A DNA stretch of 64,000 bases from Bacillaceae bacterium IKA-2. GTDB taxonomy: Bacteria; Bacillota; Bacilli; Bacillales; Anaerobacillaceae. Made by a program: the position numbers and the translations under genes. This document shows positions 19,456 to 28,867 of this stretch, piece after piece. Numbering within the stretch: position 1 is the stretch's first letter; every line of letters begins with the position of its first letter. The notes under the pieces are model-generated. The model was not told the DNA's origin and ran no database searches. It was given only the letters and a program-made list of their open reading frames with translations. Location: positions 806,001-870,000 of the forward strand of contig CP134492.1 in NCBI GenBank assembly GCA_031761875.1, read 5' to 3'.

Positions 19456-21216
19456 GTGTTACTACATAAACGCATCTTACAAATGATCGTACTCTTTATG
19501 ATCGTAATGCTCGGATTTATAATAAGACTTGGCTATATTCAACTAATAGCAACTAATCATTTTTCAAAGTATGAAGTTGATTTAGTTGAAGAAAGTATTA
19601 AACAAAGAACAGAAACGTTTGTATTAAACTCTGGTAGGGGTTATTTCAAAGACCTGCATGGGGAGCCATTAAATGCTGATTATTACCCTTGCTTAATATT
19701 GTTTCCATTTTTACAAAAGGAGCAATGGCCAGTAACACAAGTATCGGCAATATTAAATATTTCTGAAGTAGAGTTAATTGATAGCTTAAAAAGTGTAACA
19801 CAACCATTTGTACTAGAAATCGATGGAAAGCCTTATAAGCTAAAAGATGACCAAATGAAAAAAATAAATCAACTAAAAATACCAGGGGTTTTTGCACAAT
19901 ATGTACAACAAAGAACTGAAAATTTGGCACCTCATTTAATAGGTATTACTGGAGAAAATATCGAAGAAGTGAAACGACGATATAGCAAACAAGTAGCAAA
20001 CGATAGCATTTCGGTCAATTCTGAAATAGGAGTTTCCGGAATGCAACGAGCTTTTGATCCATTTTTACTTTCTCAAGGAAATGCATCCTTAGTTTATTTT
20101 GTTGATAATCATAGGGAGCCGTTATTTGGTTTTGATGTAAAATATACCGCACCTGCAAACCCATATCATCCTACTGAAGTGATCACAACGATTGATAAAC
20201 AAATTCAAGCCTTTGCTACAGAAACTTTAGAGGATGTTGGAATTTCAAATGGTGGCGTTGTTATTTTAGATACACAAACAAATGATCTAAGGTCGCTCGT
20301 TAGTTTACCTTCATTTAATATTAATTTCCCTTTTGATGAAGGTGGAAAAAATCATCTCGTCACAACCTATACACCTGGCTCTATTTTTAAAATTGTTGTT
20401 GCTGCTGCAGCCATTGACAATAATCTTATTAACAAATCTCAGTTGTATGATTGTAATAAGAATTTATATAGTGATGGTGAGGAGCCGCGTCAATTAGGGC
20501 TATTAACTTTTCAAGAAAGTTTTGCTCAAAGCTGTAACTATACATTCAGCTTTCTCGCTAATGAATTAATAAAAATTGATAAACAAATTTTAGAAAAGTA
20601 TGCAAAGAAATTAGGCTTAGTAGATAAAGTGGGCTGGACGGGTGATGTTTATCGCCTTGAGAAAATCCAGCATTTTCCTGAAGAAGAGCAAGGAATGGTT
20701 ATATTAGATGGTCAAGATAATAATGACTTTTATGCTATTGCTCAAACAGCTATTGGACAAAACAATGTTCGAGTTACCCCTCTTGCAGTCGCTAACATGT
20801 TAGCGACAATCGCAAGAGGGGGAGAAAAACAGCAAGTACGCGCGGCCACGAAAATTAATTATGAAAATGGCACTACTGTCGTTCAATTTCCGCTACAAAA
20901 GGGTGATAATGAAGAGCAGATTTCGAAATACACAGCGATGCGCCTACAAGGGCTTTTGAGATCAGTAGTGGAAATGGAACAGGGAACAGCAGCCCCTTTT
21001 TTAAATACAGAAGCTTATCCAATAGCAGGCAAGACTGGAACGGCTCAAAAAGGAGTCAATAAAGACGAGTTGAGCCATTGGTTTGCGGGATATTTTCCAG
21101 CAGATAATCCAAGGTATGTAATGGTTATCATTGATTTAGATCATCAAAGTGGAGATCTGAAAACCTTCAAAGCTTTTCAGACGATTGTCGAGTTTCTTGA
21201 AGAGTATGATGAATAA
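19456..21216 (+). CDS. pbpI: Class B penicillin-binding protein (YrrR/PbpI-like)
   Basis: 586-aa membrane-anchored transpeptidase that cross-links peptidoglycan. One N-terminal transmembrane helix (IVLFMIVMLGFIIRLGYI) is followed by the dimerisation domain and the transpeptidase domain. Active-site motifs are S309-x-x-K312 (TPGSIFKIV), SCN at 359-361 and KTG at 526-528. B. subtilis PbpI (YrrR) is a SigF-dependent sporulation PBP at the same locus. GTG 19456 is preferred because AAGAGGTGG lies five bases upstream; two other in-frame GTGs overlap that site. Confidence 0.9.
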   Translation: MLLHKRILQMIVLFMIVMLGFIIRLGYIQLIATNHFSKYEVDLVEESIKQRTETFVLNSGRGYFKDLHGEPLNADYYPCLILFPFLQKEQWPVTQVSAILNISEVELIDSLKSVTQPFVLEIDGKPYKLKDDQMKKINQLKIPGVFAQYVQQRTENLAPHLIGITGENIEEVKRRYSKQVANDSISVNSEIGVSGMQRAFDPFLLSQGNASLVYFVDNHREPLFGFDVKYTAPANPYHPTEVITTIDKQIQAFATETLEDVGISNGGVVILDTQTNDLRSLVSLPSFNINFPFDEGGKNHLVTTYTPGSIFKIVVAAAAIDNNLINKSQLYDCNKNLYSDGEEPRQLGLLTFQESFAQSCNYTFSFLANELIKIDKQILEKYAKKLGLVDKVGWTGDVYRLEKIQHFPEEEQGMVILDGQDNNDFYAIAQTAIGQNNVRVTPLAVANMLATIARGGEKQQVRAATKINYENGTTVVQFPLQKGDNEEQISKYTAMRLQGLLRSVVEMEQGTAAPFLNTEAYPIAGKTGTAQKGVNKDELSHWFAGYFPADNPRYVMVIIDLDHQSGDLKTFKAFQTIVEFLEEYDE

Positions 21217-21394
21217 AAATTATTACAGCTGAAATTCGATTTAATCAGCACCGAAGAAGCGATTTACAAGCTTGTATTATCAAGTTTTTTGAACAACTTT
21301 TAAAAAAATAGTTTCTTTTATCGAAAAAGTTAACTAATTTGATTATAATAGAAACTAGTAGAGATATTATCTAGTCAACTTTGGAGGGATTTTT

Positions 21395-22078
21395 GTGAGA
21401 GAAGATGATTTTAATAGAGACGGAGTAAGAAGTCATAAACGAAAACGTCAACGTGCTGACAAAATACTAAATATTTCAATAGGAATTGTCCTTTTGCTTA
21501 TTTTGCTTGTAGGCGGACAATTTATTTTCGGTGGGAATTCGGAGGAGCCTGCTGTAAGTGATAAACTAGAAGAGAATGATGAAGAAGCGGTTGAAGAAGA
21601 AAGTGATACTAACGAGTCTGCTGATTCTGAGGATCCAATTGTAGAAAAAGAAGAAGAGGAACAAGAAGAACCACAATCTTCAGAAGAAGAAAGTAATGAA
21701 ACAGAAGAGGAAATAGAAACTAGTAATGAAGAATCAGATACAACAACGACTGACCAAGAAACAAATAACTTGACGCCACAACAGGGGAATTGGAAGCCAA
21801 TTGGTACTGTCCAACCAGAACCGTTTACAGCAGTCTATAAAAAGGATCATATTAATTGGCAAGAAATGAGAACGGCTTTTCAATATGCAACTGGATTAGG
21901 TGATGACATTGTTTTATGGCGCGTTGGAAATGGTGGTAACCACGAAAGTGCAGTGGGTGTTGTTGCAGATGCCAATACAAAAACAACCCCGTATCAAGTA
22001 AGGATTGAATGGGTAACAAATGAGGGATGGAAGCCTGTAAGTGTAGAACAGTTGAAGGGAAACCAATACACGAACTAG
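21395..22078 (+). CDS. yrrS: YrrS family protein (DUF1510)
   Basis: 227-aa membrane-anchored protein. Residues 1-23 are basic and cytoplasmic (SHKRKRQRADK), followed by one transmembrane helix (~24-46, ISIGIVLLLILLVGGQFIF), a ~85-residue very acidic Glu/Ser/Asp-rich linker, and a C-terminal globular domain from about residue 128 (NWKPIGTVQPEPFTAVYKKD). GTG 21395 follows TTGGAGGGA. It lies downstream of the PBP gene as in B. subtilis, where yrrR and yrrS are adjacent. Function unknown; an envelope role is likely. Confidence 0.88.
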   Translation: MREDDFNRDGVRSHKRKRQRADKILNISIGIVLLLILLVGGQFIFGGNSEEPAVSDKLEENDEEAVEEESDTNESADSEDPIVEKEEEEQEEPQSSEEESNETEEEIETSNEESDTTTTDQETNNLTPQQGNWKPIGTVQPEPFTAVYKKDHINWQEMRTAFQYATGLGDDIVLWRVGNGGNHESAVGVVADANTKTTPYQVRIEWVTNEGWKPVSVEQLKGNQYTN

Positions 22079-22175
22079 TGAAGAAAATTAGGCTGTTGTA
22101 AATGATTCTTCACACTAATACCAAAATTAATTTAAATTAAAAATGTTAATAACCTTAAAGGTGTGATTGGCAAAA

Positions 22176-23474
22176 ATGACAAAAAAAATTATTATCAATG
22201 CTACCATTATTACAATGAACAGTAATAATACTTTAATTGAAAATGGAGCTATTGGTATTGAAAATGGGAAAATTATGTATGTAGGAGAAAATATAGAGGA
22301 TACTTCCAACTACGACGAAGTTTATGATGCCAAAGGTAATTACGTTTTACCTGGATTGATTAATACTCATGGGCATATACCAATGTCATTACTAAGAGGC
22401 TTCGCTGATGATCTTCCGTTACAACAGTGGTTGGAAACAAAAATGTGGCCTCTTGAAGGTCAATATACGAAGGAGCATACAAAATGGGGTGCTCATTTAT
22501 CTATTGTTGAAATGTTAAAAACAGGGACAACAACGTTTGTAGATATGTATGACAATATGGATGTGGTTGCCGATGCCGTTGATGTTTCAGGAATGAGAGC
22601 CCGGCTATGTCGAGGAATGATTGGGCTGGCTACAGAGGAAGTTCAACAACAAAAGTTAACCGAAGCTGCAAAGTTCGTCAGAGATTGGCACGGCAAGGCA
22701 GACGGACGTATTACAACAATGATGTCACCCCACTCAGCTTACACTTGCCCACCAAAATTTATTGAAAAAATTGTTGAACAGGCCAAATTATTAAACGTAC
22801 CGATACATACTCATATGTCAGAAACTTTATATGAAGTAGAGTTTAATCTTAAGACCTATGGACATCGTCCTGTCAAACATTTAGAAAATCTAGGTGTTTT
22901 TGATTGTCCTACTTTAGTTGCTCATGCCGTTCATGTAAATGAAGAAGAATTGGATATCTTAGCTAAATATGATGTTAAGGTATCCCATAATATTATTAGC
23001 AATTTGAAATTAGGTAGTGGAGTAGCACCGCTTCCGAAAATGTTAGAGAAAGGGATTATCGTTTCTCTAGGGACGGATAGTTCGGCCTCTAATAATAATC
23101 TTGACTTGTTTGAAGAATTAAAGCAGGTAGCGATTCTTCATAAAGGTATTCAAAACGATGCGACGTTAATTCCAGCAACTACAGCCTTGGAAATGGCAAC
23201 AATTGCTGGAGCAAAGTCACTCTGGCTAGAAGATCAAACGGGAAGTATTGAAGTAGGAAAAGAAGCAGATATTATTATTCTCAATACTAAACAAGTATTT
23301 TTTCAACCGAGCCATGACCCAGTATCCCACGTTGTTTATTCAGCTAGCGGTAGAGATGTTAAGGATGTTTTTATCCAAGGAAAGCAAGTTGTAAAAAATG
23401 GCGAGTGTTTGACGGTTGACGAAGAGAAAGTGATCTTTGAGGCCAATCGAATGTTCAGCAAATTTTCAATCTAG
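22176..23474 (+). CDS. mtaD: 5-methylthioadenosine/S-adenosylhomocysteine deaminase
   Basis: 432-aa amidohydrolase. Metal ligands are visible in NTHGHIPM (H65, H67), HTHMSET, VAHAVHV and LGTDSSASNN. The sequence LLRGFADDLPLQQWLETKMWP is typical of MtaD/DadD enzymes, which deaminate SAH, MTA or 5'-deoxyadenosine. ATG 22176 is chosen over TTG 22167 because of AAAGGTGTG upstream. It converges on ahcY, and both act on SAH, so they probably share a pathway. It occupies the slot of the B. subtilis yrrT-mtnN-mccAB genes. Exact preferred substrate is not readable from sequence. Confidence 0.9.
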   Translation: MTKKIIINATIITMNSNNTLIENGAIGIENGKIMYVGENIEDTSNYDEVYDAKGNYVLPGLINTHGHIPMSLLRGFADDLPLQQWLETKMWPLEGQYTKEHTKWGAHLSIVEMLKTGTTTFVDMYDNMDVVADAVDVSGMRARLCRGMIGLATEEVQQQKLTEAAKFVRDWHGKADGRITTMMSPHSAYTCPPKFIEKIVEQAKLLNVPIHTHMSETLYEVEFNLKTYGHRPVKHLENLGVFDCPTLVAHAVHVNEEELDILAKYDVKVSHNIISNLKLGSGVAPLPKMLEKGIIVSLGTDSSASNNNLDLFEELKQVAILHKGIQNDATLIPATTALEMATIAGAKSLWLEDQTGSIEVGKEADIIILNTKQVFFQPSHDPVSHVVYSASGRDVKDVFIQGKQVVKNGECLTVDEEKVIFEANRMFSKFSI

Positions 23475-23484
23475 AAACTAAGTA

Positions 23485-23523
23485 AAAAAGGAGGATGGCC
23501 TAACCGCGCCATTCTCCTTTTTA
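23485..23523 (+). terminator. Terminator after mtaD
   Basis: AAAAAGGAG-ATGGC paired with GCCAT-CTCCTTTTT around CTAACCGC. Confidence 0.85.
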
Positions 23524-23654
23524 TTGTGCCTATAGCCAAGGAGGGTTGAATTTTTTTATGAACCTGGGAATACATTCCCGATAATTATCATGATTCATGT
23601 AGAAAATATATTACTTTCATAAAAAAAGTATAGATGGGTTCACGGGATAAAATA

Positions 23655-23695
23655 AAAACTGAGCTTGAGAGGGTATCTCAAGCTCAGTTTTTTTA
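23655..23695. terminator. Bidirectional terminator between mtaD and ahcY
   Basis: Perfect AAAACTGAGCTTGAG stem with its complement, flanked by A-run on the left and T-run on the right; serves ahcY (- strand) and possibly mtaD. Confidence 0.9.
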
Positions 23696-23723
23696 CTAAT
23701 ACTTCCAGTTTAAAATTACTCTA

Positions 23724-24974
23724 TTATTCGTGCTGCCAGCTTGCTAGGTAATTTTTTTGCTCTGCCGTTAGTTCATCGATAGACATTCCCAATGTTTGCA
23801 ACTTTAAGCGAGCAACTTTTGCATCTAATTCAGCGGGCACTGGTAAAACGTCGATGCCTAGTTCCTTATAATTATTATTTAAATAAGCCAGTGAAATGGC
23901 TTGAAGTGCAAAAGTCATATCCATTATTTCTGCTGGATGGCCATCTCCAGCTGCTAGATTAACTAAACGTCCTTCTGCAAGTAAATAAATTTTTCTGTCA
24001 TCTGCTAGTTGATATTCTTCAATATTGTGACGGACAACACGCTTTGATACGGCAAGATGCTCAAGGTCCGGTTTATTGATTTCAACGTCAAAGTGACCGG
24101 CATTTGCTAAAATAGCGCCGTCTTTCATTTTATCGATATGCTCACCGCGGATAACATCACGATTTCCTGTTAGAGTAATGAAATAATCACCAATTTTTGC
24201 GGCTTCAGCCATCGTCATTGCTTGAAAACCTTCCATATGTGCCTCAAGCGCTTTTACAGGATCAATTTCAGTAATAACGACTTTTGCTCCCAAACCTTTT
24301 GCCTTATGTGCGACACCACGTCCACACCAACCAAAACCAACCACTACAACAGTTTTGCCAGCCACAATAAGGTTTGTTGTTCGGTTAATTCCGTCCCAGA
24401 CAGATTGACCTGTTCCGTATCTATTATCAAATAAATATTTACAATAAGCATCATTGACAGCTATCATTGGAAACTTTAATTGGTCGGCGTTTTTAAGCGC
24501 ATAATTTCGAAGGACTCCAGTTGTAGTTTCTTCACACCCTCCACGAACATTATCAAGTAAATCTCTTCGCTCAGAATGGAGAACAGATACAAAATCACCA
24601 CCATCATCAATAATAAGATCTGGTTTCGTTTCAAGGGTTTTAATTAGTTGTTCCTTATACTCTACTTCAGTAGGATTATATGTAGCATTAACGGTAATAC
24701 CATCCTCTACTAAAGCGGCACAAACATCATCTTGAGTTGATAGTGGATTGCTTCCAGTAATCGTGACTTCAGCACCACCAGCGTGAATGACTTTAGCTAG
24801 ATAAGCTGTTTTTGCTTCTAAATGAAGGGAGATTGCCACCTTTAAGCCCTTAAACGGTTGCTCTGCTTCAAATTCTGCTTTTATGAGGTTTAATACAGGC
24901 ATATGCTCCTTTACCCAGTTGATCTTCAAGTGTCCATTTGGAGCAAGACCGATGTCTTTTATGATACTTTTCAT
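23724..24974 (-). CDS. ahcY: Adenosylhomocysteinase (SAH hydrolase)
   Basis: 416-aa NAD-dependent hydrolase that splits SAH (or S-inosylhomocysteine) into homocysteine and the nucleoside. Signature segments are DDGGDFVSVLH, GGCEETTTGVLR, NDAYCKYLFDNRYGTGQS and the NAD-binding VVVGFGWCGRGVAHKAKGLG (around residue 212). Its length and lack of the ~40-residue insertion of eukaryotic enzymes suggest the archaeal/Thermotoga-like subgroup. Start ATG follows AGGAGGAA. Most Bacillus species use MtnN/LuxS instead, so this gene is notable at this locus. Confidence 0.95.
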   Translation of the reverse strand: MKSIIKDIGLAPNGHLKINWVKEHMPVLNLIKAEFEAEQPFKGLKVAISLHLEAKTAYLAKVIHAGGAEVTITGSNPLSTQDDVCAALVEDGITVNATYNPTEVEYKEQLIKTLETKPDLIIDDGGDFVSVLHSERRDLLDNVRGGCEETTTGVLRNYALKNADQLKFPMIAVNDAYCKYLFDNRYGTGQSVWDGINRTTNLIVAGKTVVVVGFGWCGRGVAHKAKGLGAKVVITEIDPVKALEAHMEGFQAMTMAEAAKIGDYFITLTGNRDVIRGEHIDKMKDGAILANAGHFDVEINKPDLEHLAVSKRVVRHNIEEYQLADDRKIYLLAEGRLVNLAAGDGHPAEIMDMTFALQAISLAYLNNNYKELGIDVLPVPAELDAKVARLKLQTLGMSIDELTAEQKNYLASWQHE

Positions 24975-25202
24975 TAAAAATTCCTCCTATGTTAAATAAA
25001 AATAGATAATTCTGATCGTCGTGCACTTCTAAATATATTGTATACCTGTTACTAGAAATAATCCAAGCAGTTTTAAAATTTAGTAGGTTTATGAGCTCGT
25101 GTTGTTTATTTGTTCATTGGAATAGTTGCTATTATTTTCTAGCGTTTCTTACTAGAGTACCATGTTACAATGACTCTAGTAATTGGATTGGGGGTCATAA
25201 AC

Positions 25203-25445
25203 ATGGCTAACAAAGATGATTTAGTCAAAACATTGGAAGATAAAGTGACTGATTATAAAAGATTTTCTTTTATATTATTAGCACTTAGTGTATTTATGTT
25301 TATTGGATTAATTATTCCTAATGAAGGAGTCGGCTCGATTCAGCAAATTACTCTTATTATATTAAGTGGTAATTCAATAGCTTTTGCAATGATTTTTCAT
25401 AGAAAAGCAATGAAAGTTCGAGAATTATTAAATGAAAAACAGTGA
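25203..25445 (+). CDS. yrhC: YrhC-like small membrane protein
   Basis: 80-aa protein with two hydrophobic segments (FSFILLALSVFMFIGLII and ITLIILSGNSIAFAMIF) and a basic C-terminus. It resembles YrhC, which follows mccB (yrhB) in B. subtilis. ATG 25203 has GGGGG upstream; the earlier in-frame start would lack a site. It is kept at its syntenic position although the neighbouring metabolic genes differ. Function unknown. Confidence 0.75.
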   Translation: MANKDDLVKTLEDKVTDYKRFSFILLALSVFMFIGLIIPNEGVGSIQQITLIILSGNSIAFAMIFHRKAMKVRELLNEKQ

Positions 25446-25450
25446 AATAC

Positions 25451-25490
25451 TCCCCACTTATGAATGAAAGGACAGATTCATAAGTGGGGA
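25451..25490 (+). terminator. Hairpin after yrhC
   Basis: TCCCCACTTATGAAT with its complement, loop about 9 nt; no long T-run, so termination is likely but not certain. Confidence 0.65.
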
Positions 25491-25508
25491 TCTGGCTGGT
25501 TTAAGATG

Positions 25509-25545
25509 AAAAACCTCTATCTGGTATTTACCAGTAGAGGTTTTT
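25509..25545. terminator. Bidirectional terminator between yrhC and the Yip1 gene
   Basis: AAAAACCTCTA and TAGAGGTTTTT flank an inner CTGGTA/TACCAG stem; A/T runs on both sides. Confidence 0.85.
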
Positions 25546-25582
25546 ATAATTAATGTAAGATAAACATGTTAACTTTAATAGC

Positions 25583-26158
25583 TTAAGCTGGTGGAGGTAG
25601 TATCATATAATAAATACTCATAAAAAAGATAAAGGCTAACAGAACAGCAATATAAGCCTTCCATTGGGCAAACTGTTGGACAGTTTCGACGATTTTAACG
25701 GAAACAAGATAAATCCAGAGGATTGCAATTATGATTGACACAATCATCAGTGTTGAGGGTGAAGTTCCTACTTGAAGAGAAATAAAAGCAGGCAAGGCAA
25801 TGACCGAAGGAATAAGAGCAATAGTCGTATTTCGATAAAGTAAACCTAAATAACCCCCACCACCTAAACCTTTTGAACCAGCCCATAATAGTAACGTTAA
25901 TCCCACTTTTGTTATTAACATCATAAGATAACCAAAAAATAAAAATAGTCCAGGAATAACAAGGTCTCTTAACATTGGGGTTTCAAACGACGTAATTATC
26001 TCTTTGTTAATGTTAATAGCCGTAAACCCGTAAAATAAGCCTAATAAAATTGTAATGATAAAGCTATGCCACTTCCAATTCGATTTTGGTAAAGAGAGTT
26101 GCTGAATAGATGCTTTGTCTAATAATAAAGTTTTAAAGATTAATGTAACACTTTCCAT
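25583..26158 (-). CDS. Yip1-domain membrane protein
   Basis: 191-aa polytopic protein with five hydrophobic segments, as in the bacterial YIP1 family (for example WHSFIITILLGLFYGFTAI, LVIPGLFLFFGYLMMLI, IALIPSVIALPAFI). A glycine-rich loop (GSKGLGGGGYLG) precedes segment 3. Function unknown. Start ATG at 26158 follows TAGGGGTGGG on the minus strand. A single-gene unit with a terminator. Confidence 0.75.
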   Translation of the reverse strand: MESVTLIFKTLLLDKASIQQLSLPKSNWKWHSFIITILLGLFYGFTAININKEIITSFETPMLRDLVIPGLFLFFGYLMMLITKVGLTLLLWAGSKGLGGGGYLGLLYRNTTIALIPSVIALPAFISLQVGTSPSTLMIVSIIIAILWIYLVSVKIVETVQQFAQWKAYIAVLLAFIFFMSIYYMILPPPA

Positions 26159-26321
26159 AATCCCACCCCTAAACAGTAAAAATAATTGAAGCTAAGTCAA
26201 AAGCAATTAAAACGATTGACTTAGCCGGCAATTATTTTCATTATACAGCTACCTATATAATTTAGTAAATGTTTTAAAAAATATTGAACTTTTACAATAA
26301 AGCTCAAGTTAAGCTACTATA

Positions 26322-27971
26322 TTAAAATCCCCATGGCATCATTGCCCAAACAAAGGCAATTGCACATACGAAAGTGATAATAAACGCCCCAACGTTACTG
26401 TTATAACGCTTCGGATTAATATCAGTCCAACCATGAATTCTTTCGACTAGACTATTGATATCATGAATTGATTTTTCGTCTTTTAGTGACGGCATACGGT
26501 TTGTAATGTAAGACACGACAATTAATAGAATAAAACTAAGTGGTACAGCGAGCATTCCACCGGAAAGTCCCATACTATCAGTTAAGCCGTGACCACTTAC
26601 AACAATACTAGGGAAAACAAATGGCGAAACAACTACATAGAGGATCCCACCGAAAAGAGATGCGGCTATGGCTCCGTAACGATTTGCTTCTTTCCACCAA
26701 ACCCCCATAATAATTAGTGGTGCATTGGTTGTACCAGCGAGACCAAAAGCCCAAAGAATACTAACAATCAGGAACGCCGGTGGTTGTATTGCTAATAATA
26801 CGGCTACGAGACCACCAAAAGCTATTGAAAAATAACCTAGACGTACTTTTGTCTTATTTGTTAAATTAGGCTTTAATGTTGTAACAATGTCTTGTGAAAT
26901 TAAGGCACCAATCGCAAGTAAGTTGCCGCTAAGAGTTGATAAACCTGCTGAGATTGCACCAGCAATAACTAAAGCAGTTACCCATTGTGGATTATAAATT
27001 AAGTTTAAAATAATTGTTAATTTATCAGCATCAGCAGACGCAATCGCTGTGCCATTAGCTGTCATTTCATAAACTCCGGCAAAGCCCATCGCATATGTAG
27101 CCGAGAAAACGATACCTAGAGCAAATGCAAACCAAATCATTGCTGATCGTGCACTTCTTAAAGAAGATGCAGTATAAACACGCATTGCTAAGTGAGGTAA
27201 GCCCAAGGAACCTATGGTAAGCGCAGGAATAAGGGCAAAGTACCATTTTGTAGGGTACTGATAATCAAAGAAACTAGGTAATGCATCTAACATTGCAGGA
27301 ACCATGTCAGCGTATAAAAGTGGTGGGAACATCCAACCGGAACCACCCATTGCTTTCATAATGGCACCTAAAGGAATGATAAACATTAGCGCAATAATAA
27401 CCATTTGAATGGCAGCGTTATTTGTTGCACCACTCATACCACCAATTGTAACGTAACCAATAATTAAGAAACCGCCGACAAATAAACCAGTCATATAAGG
27501 AATTCCTAATAAAGTTTCAAATGTAACGGCAATACCGATCATTTGACCTAAAGCGTACATAAGTGACACTAAAATCATCCATAGAGCTGCAATGATCGAT
27601 GCCGATTTTCCGTAACGATCGCGAACGAAATGAGTAGGTGAGAATGCCCCCATCCGACGCAGGCTTGTTCCGTAAATAATTGTAATTAACGGGATCGCTA
27701 GAATAAATTGGATCCACAACAATACAAAGGGTGTTTGAAGATTTAAAATTAAAGCAGTAACTCCTAGGAAAGTGGCTAAACTCATGTAAGTAGATGCCAT
27801 TGCAAGACCATTAGTGATTGGTCCTACACCACCTTTAGTGGCGTATAAATCTTCTACTGAAGAACTTGCTCTGTTGGAAATATAGCCAACGATATAGAAT
27901 AAGGCAAATGTAAAAAATACTGCAACAATACCAATAATCGGATTATCTAATACCCAAACATTTTCTTCCAT
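26322..27971 (-). CDS. Sodium:solute symporter (SSS family, acetate-permease-like)
   Basis: 549-aa membrane transporter with about 13 hydrophobic segments, closest in appearance to ActP/YwcA-type cation/carboxylate symporters. Landmarks are YATKGGVGPITNGLAMASTY near residue 43, TIGGMSGATNNAAIQM near 175, and AGAISAGLSTLSGNLLAIGALIS near 330, corresponding to the Na+-binding helices. The gene starts directly after the stop of the small membrane-protein gene, so the two form a transporter pair. Substrate (acetate or another short carboxylate) is inferred from family. A cre-like site lies upstream of the pair. Confidence 0.88.
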   Translation of the reverse strand: MEENVWVLDNPIIGIVAVFFTFALFYIVGYISNRASSSVEDLYATKGGVGPITNGLAMASTYMSLATFLGVTALILNLQTPFVLLWIQFILAIPLITIIYGTSLRRMGAFSPTHFVRDRYGKSASIIAALWMILVSLMYALGQMIGIAVTFETLLGIPYMTGLFVGGFLIIGYVTIGGMSGATNNAAIQMVIIALMFIIPLGAIMKAMGGSGWMFPPLLYADMVPAMLDALPSFFDYQYPTKWYFALIPALTIGSLGLPHLAMRVYTASSLRSARSAMIWFAFALGIVFSATYAMGFAGVYEMTANGTAIASADADKLTIILNLIYNPQWVTALVIAGAISAGLSTLSGNLLAIGALISQDIVTTLKPNLTNKTKVRLGYFSIAFGGLVAVLLAIQPPAFLIVSILWAFGLAGTTNAPLIIMGVWWKEANRYGAIAASLFGGILYVVVSPFVFPSIVVSGHGLTDSMGLSGGMLAVPLSFILLIVVSYITNRMPSLKDEKSIHDINSLVERIHGWTDINPKRYNSNVGAFIITFVCAIAFVWAMMPWGF

Positions 27972-28241
27972 TTAAAGGACCCCCTCGCTGCGGTTTTTTT
28001 GATTTTCTTGGTTTTCTATTTCAATTGCATCGTCAATATGATTGCCGATTTTTCCAGATACAATTGTTAAAAATAGAACCCCGAACCAACCGACTAGAAT
28101 AGGTACAATGTAAACAACTGGAAATCCAAACAAATATGCATCAGTTGGAAATAGTGAAAAAAATAGTCCTAAGTGGCCTGACATCAAGAATAATGCTGAC
28201 ATAATAATAGTAAACCAGACTTCTTTCTTATAAGCGCTCAT
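27972..28241 (-). CDS. Small membrane partner of the sodium:solute symporter
   Basis: 89-aa protein with two transmembrane helices (VWFTIIMSALFLMSGHLGLFF and FPVVYIVPILVGWFGVLFLTIV) and a charged tail (EIENQENQKNR). Short two-helix proteins of the DUF485/DUF4212 type commonly precede SSS symporters (compare ywcB-ywcA in B. subtilis). I cannot say which of those families it belongs to. Start ATG follows AAGGGGGAA; its TAA abuts the symporter ATG with no gap. Confidence 0.8.
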   Translation of the reverse strand: MSAYKKEVWFTIIMSALFLMSGHLGLFFSLFPTDAYLFGFPVVYIVPILVGWFGVLFLTIVSGKIGNHIDDAIEIENQENQKNRSEGVL

Positions 28242-28480
28242 GTGAAAAGTTCCCCCTTATAAAATAATTGTAAAAATAGCATCTTAAATTTGTAATAAGT
28301 GTAGTCCGAGCAGCTTCCACTAAATTAAGTAATTCCTTTCAAATAAATCTGAACGAGTGCTCGCTCGTAGGTGAAAATAAAAAAAAGAATTTAGATTACT
28401 AACCAATAGCATCCCTCGCCTCTTTTTAAATATTTTGAAAAATAAAACTATTAACATTCTTACTTGAATTTACACTAAAA

Positions 28481-28494
28481 ATAAAACGTTTTCA
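28481..28494 (-). promoter_or_regulatory. cre-like site (CcpA operator) upstream of symporter genes
   Basis: On the minus strand TGAAAACGTTTTAT matches the cre consensus TGWAARCGYTWNCW at all positions but one. Position about 240 nt upstream of the symporter pair. Binding is inferred only. Confidence 0.4.
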
Positions 28495-28770
28495 AGTACT
28501 AAATTTACAATTTTCAAATTATTAATCTCATTTAGTTTTATTAATATAGTTATTTGCGACAGTTTTACTATTATCATAACTATAAAAAGAGTTATTTAAT
28601 ATTTTAATATAACGATAACGAAATATATTTATTTAATATGATTGAATTTTTTTGGTGAGGTTAAACGATTAAATAATTTAATATAAGGATGAGTAAGAAA
28701 AACGTTGGGCTAAGGTGACTTGCTTGCTTAAGCTAACCAACGGTAGAAATTAATTTCGAGAACTATTAAA

Positions 28771-28814
28771 ACCATAAAAAACTACAGGGAAAAATTCCCC
28801 ATAGTTTTTATGGT
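28771..28814. terminator. Terminator after mgtE
   Basis: ACCATAAAAACTA stem pairs across a GGGAATTTTTCCC-type inner hairpin; near-symmetric, so bidirectional. Confidence 0.78.
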
Positions 28815-28867
28815 CTAAGAAACGTTACTATTTAGAAAGCAGCTTATTAGGTCTGCACTTTTTATTT

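Larger units (their letters stand above)
28242..28867. other. AT-rich intergenic region with cre-like site and terminator
   Basis: 626 nt without a credible gene between the symporter pair and mgtE (both - strand). It holds a small dyad CGAGTGCTCG at 28354, a cre-like site at 28481-28494 and the mgtE terminator at 28771-28814. Nothing else recognised. Confidence 0.6.

Noticed and set aside
28354-28363. CGAGTGCTCG dyad upstream of the symporter genes as a TetR operator
   Set aside because: Only 4-bp arms with a 2-bp centre; too short to support without other copies.
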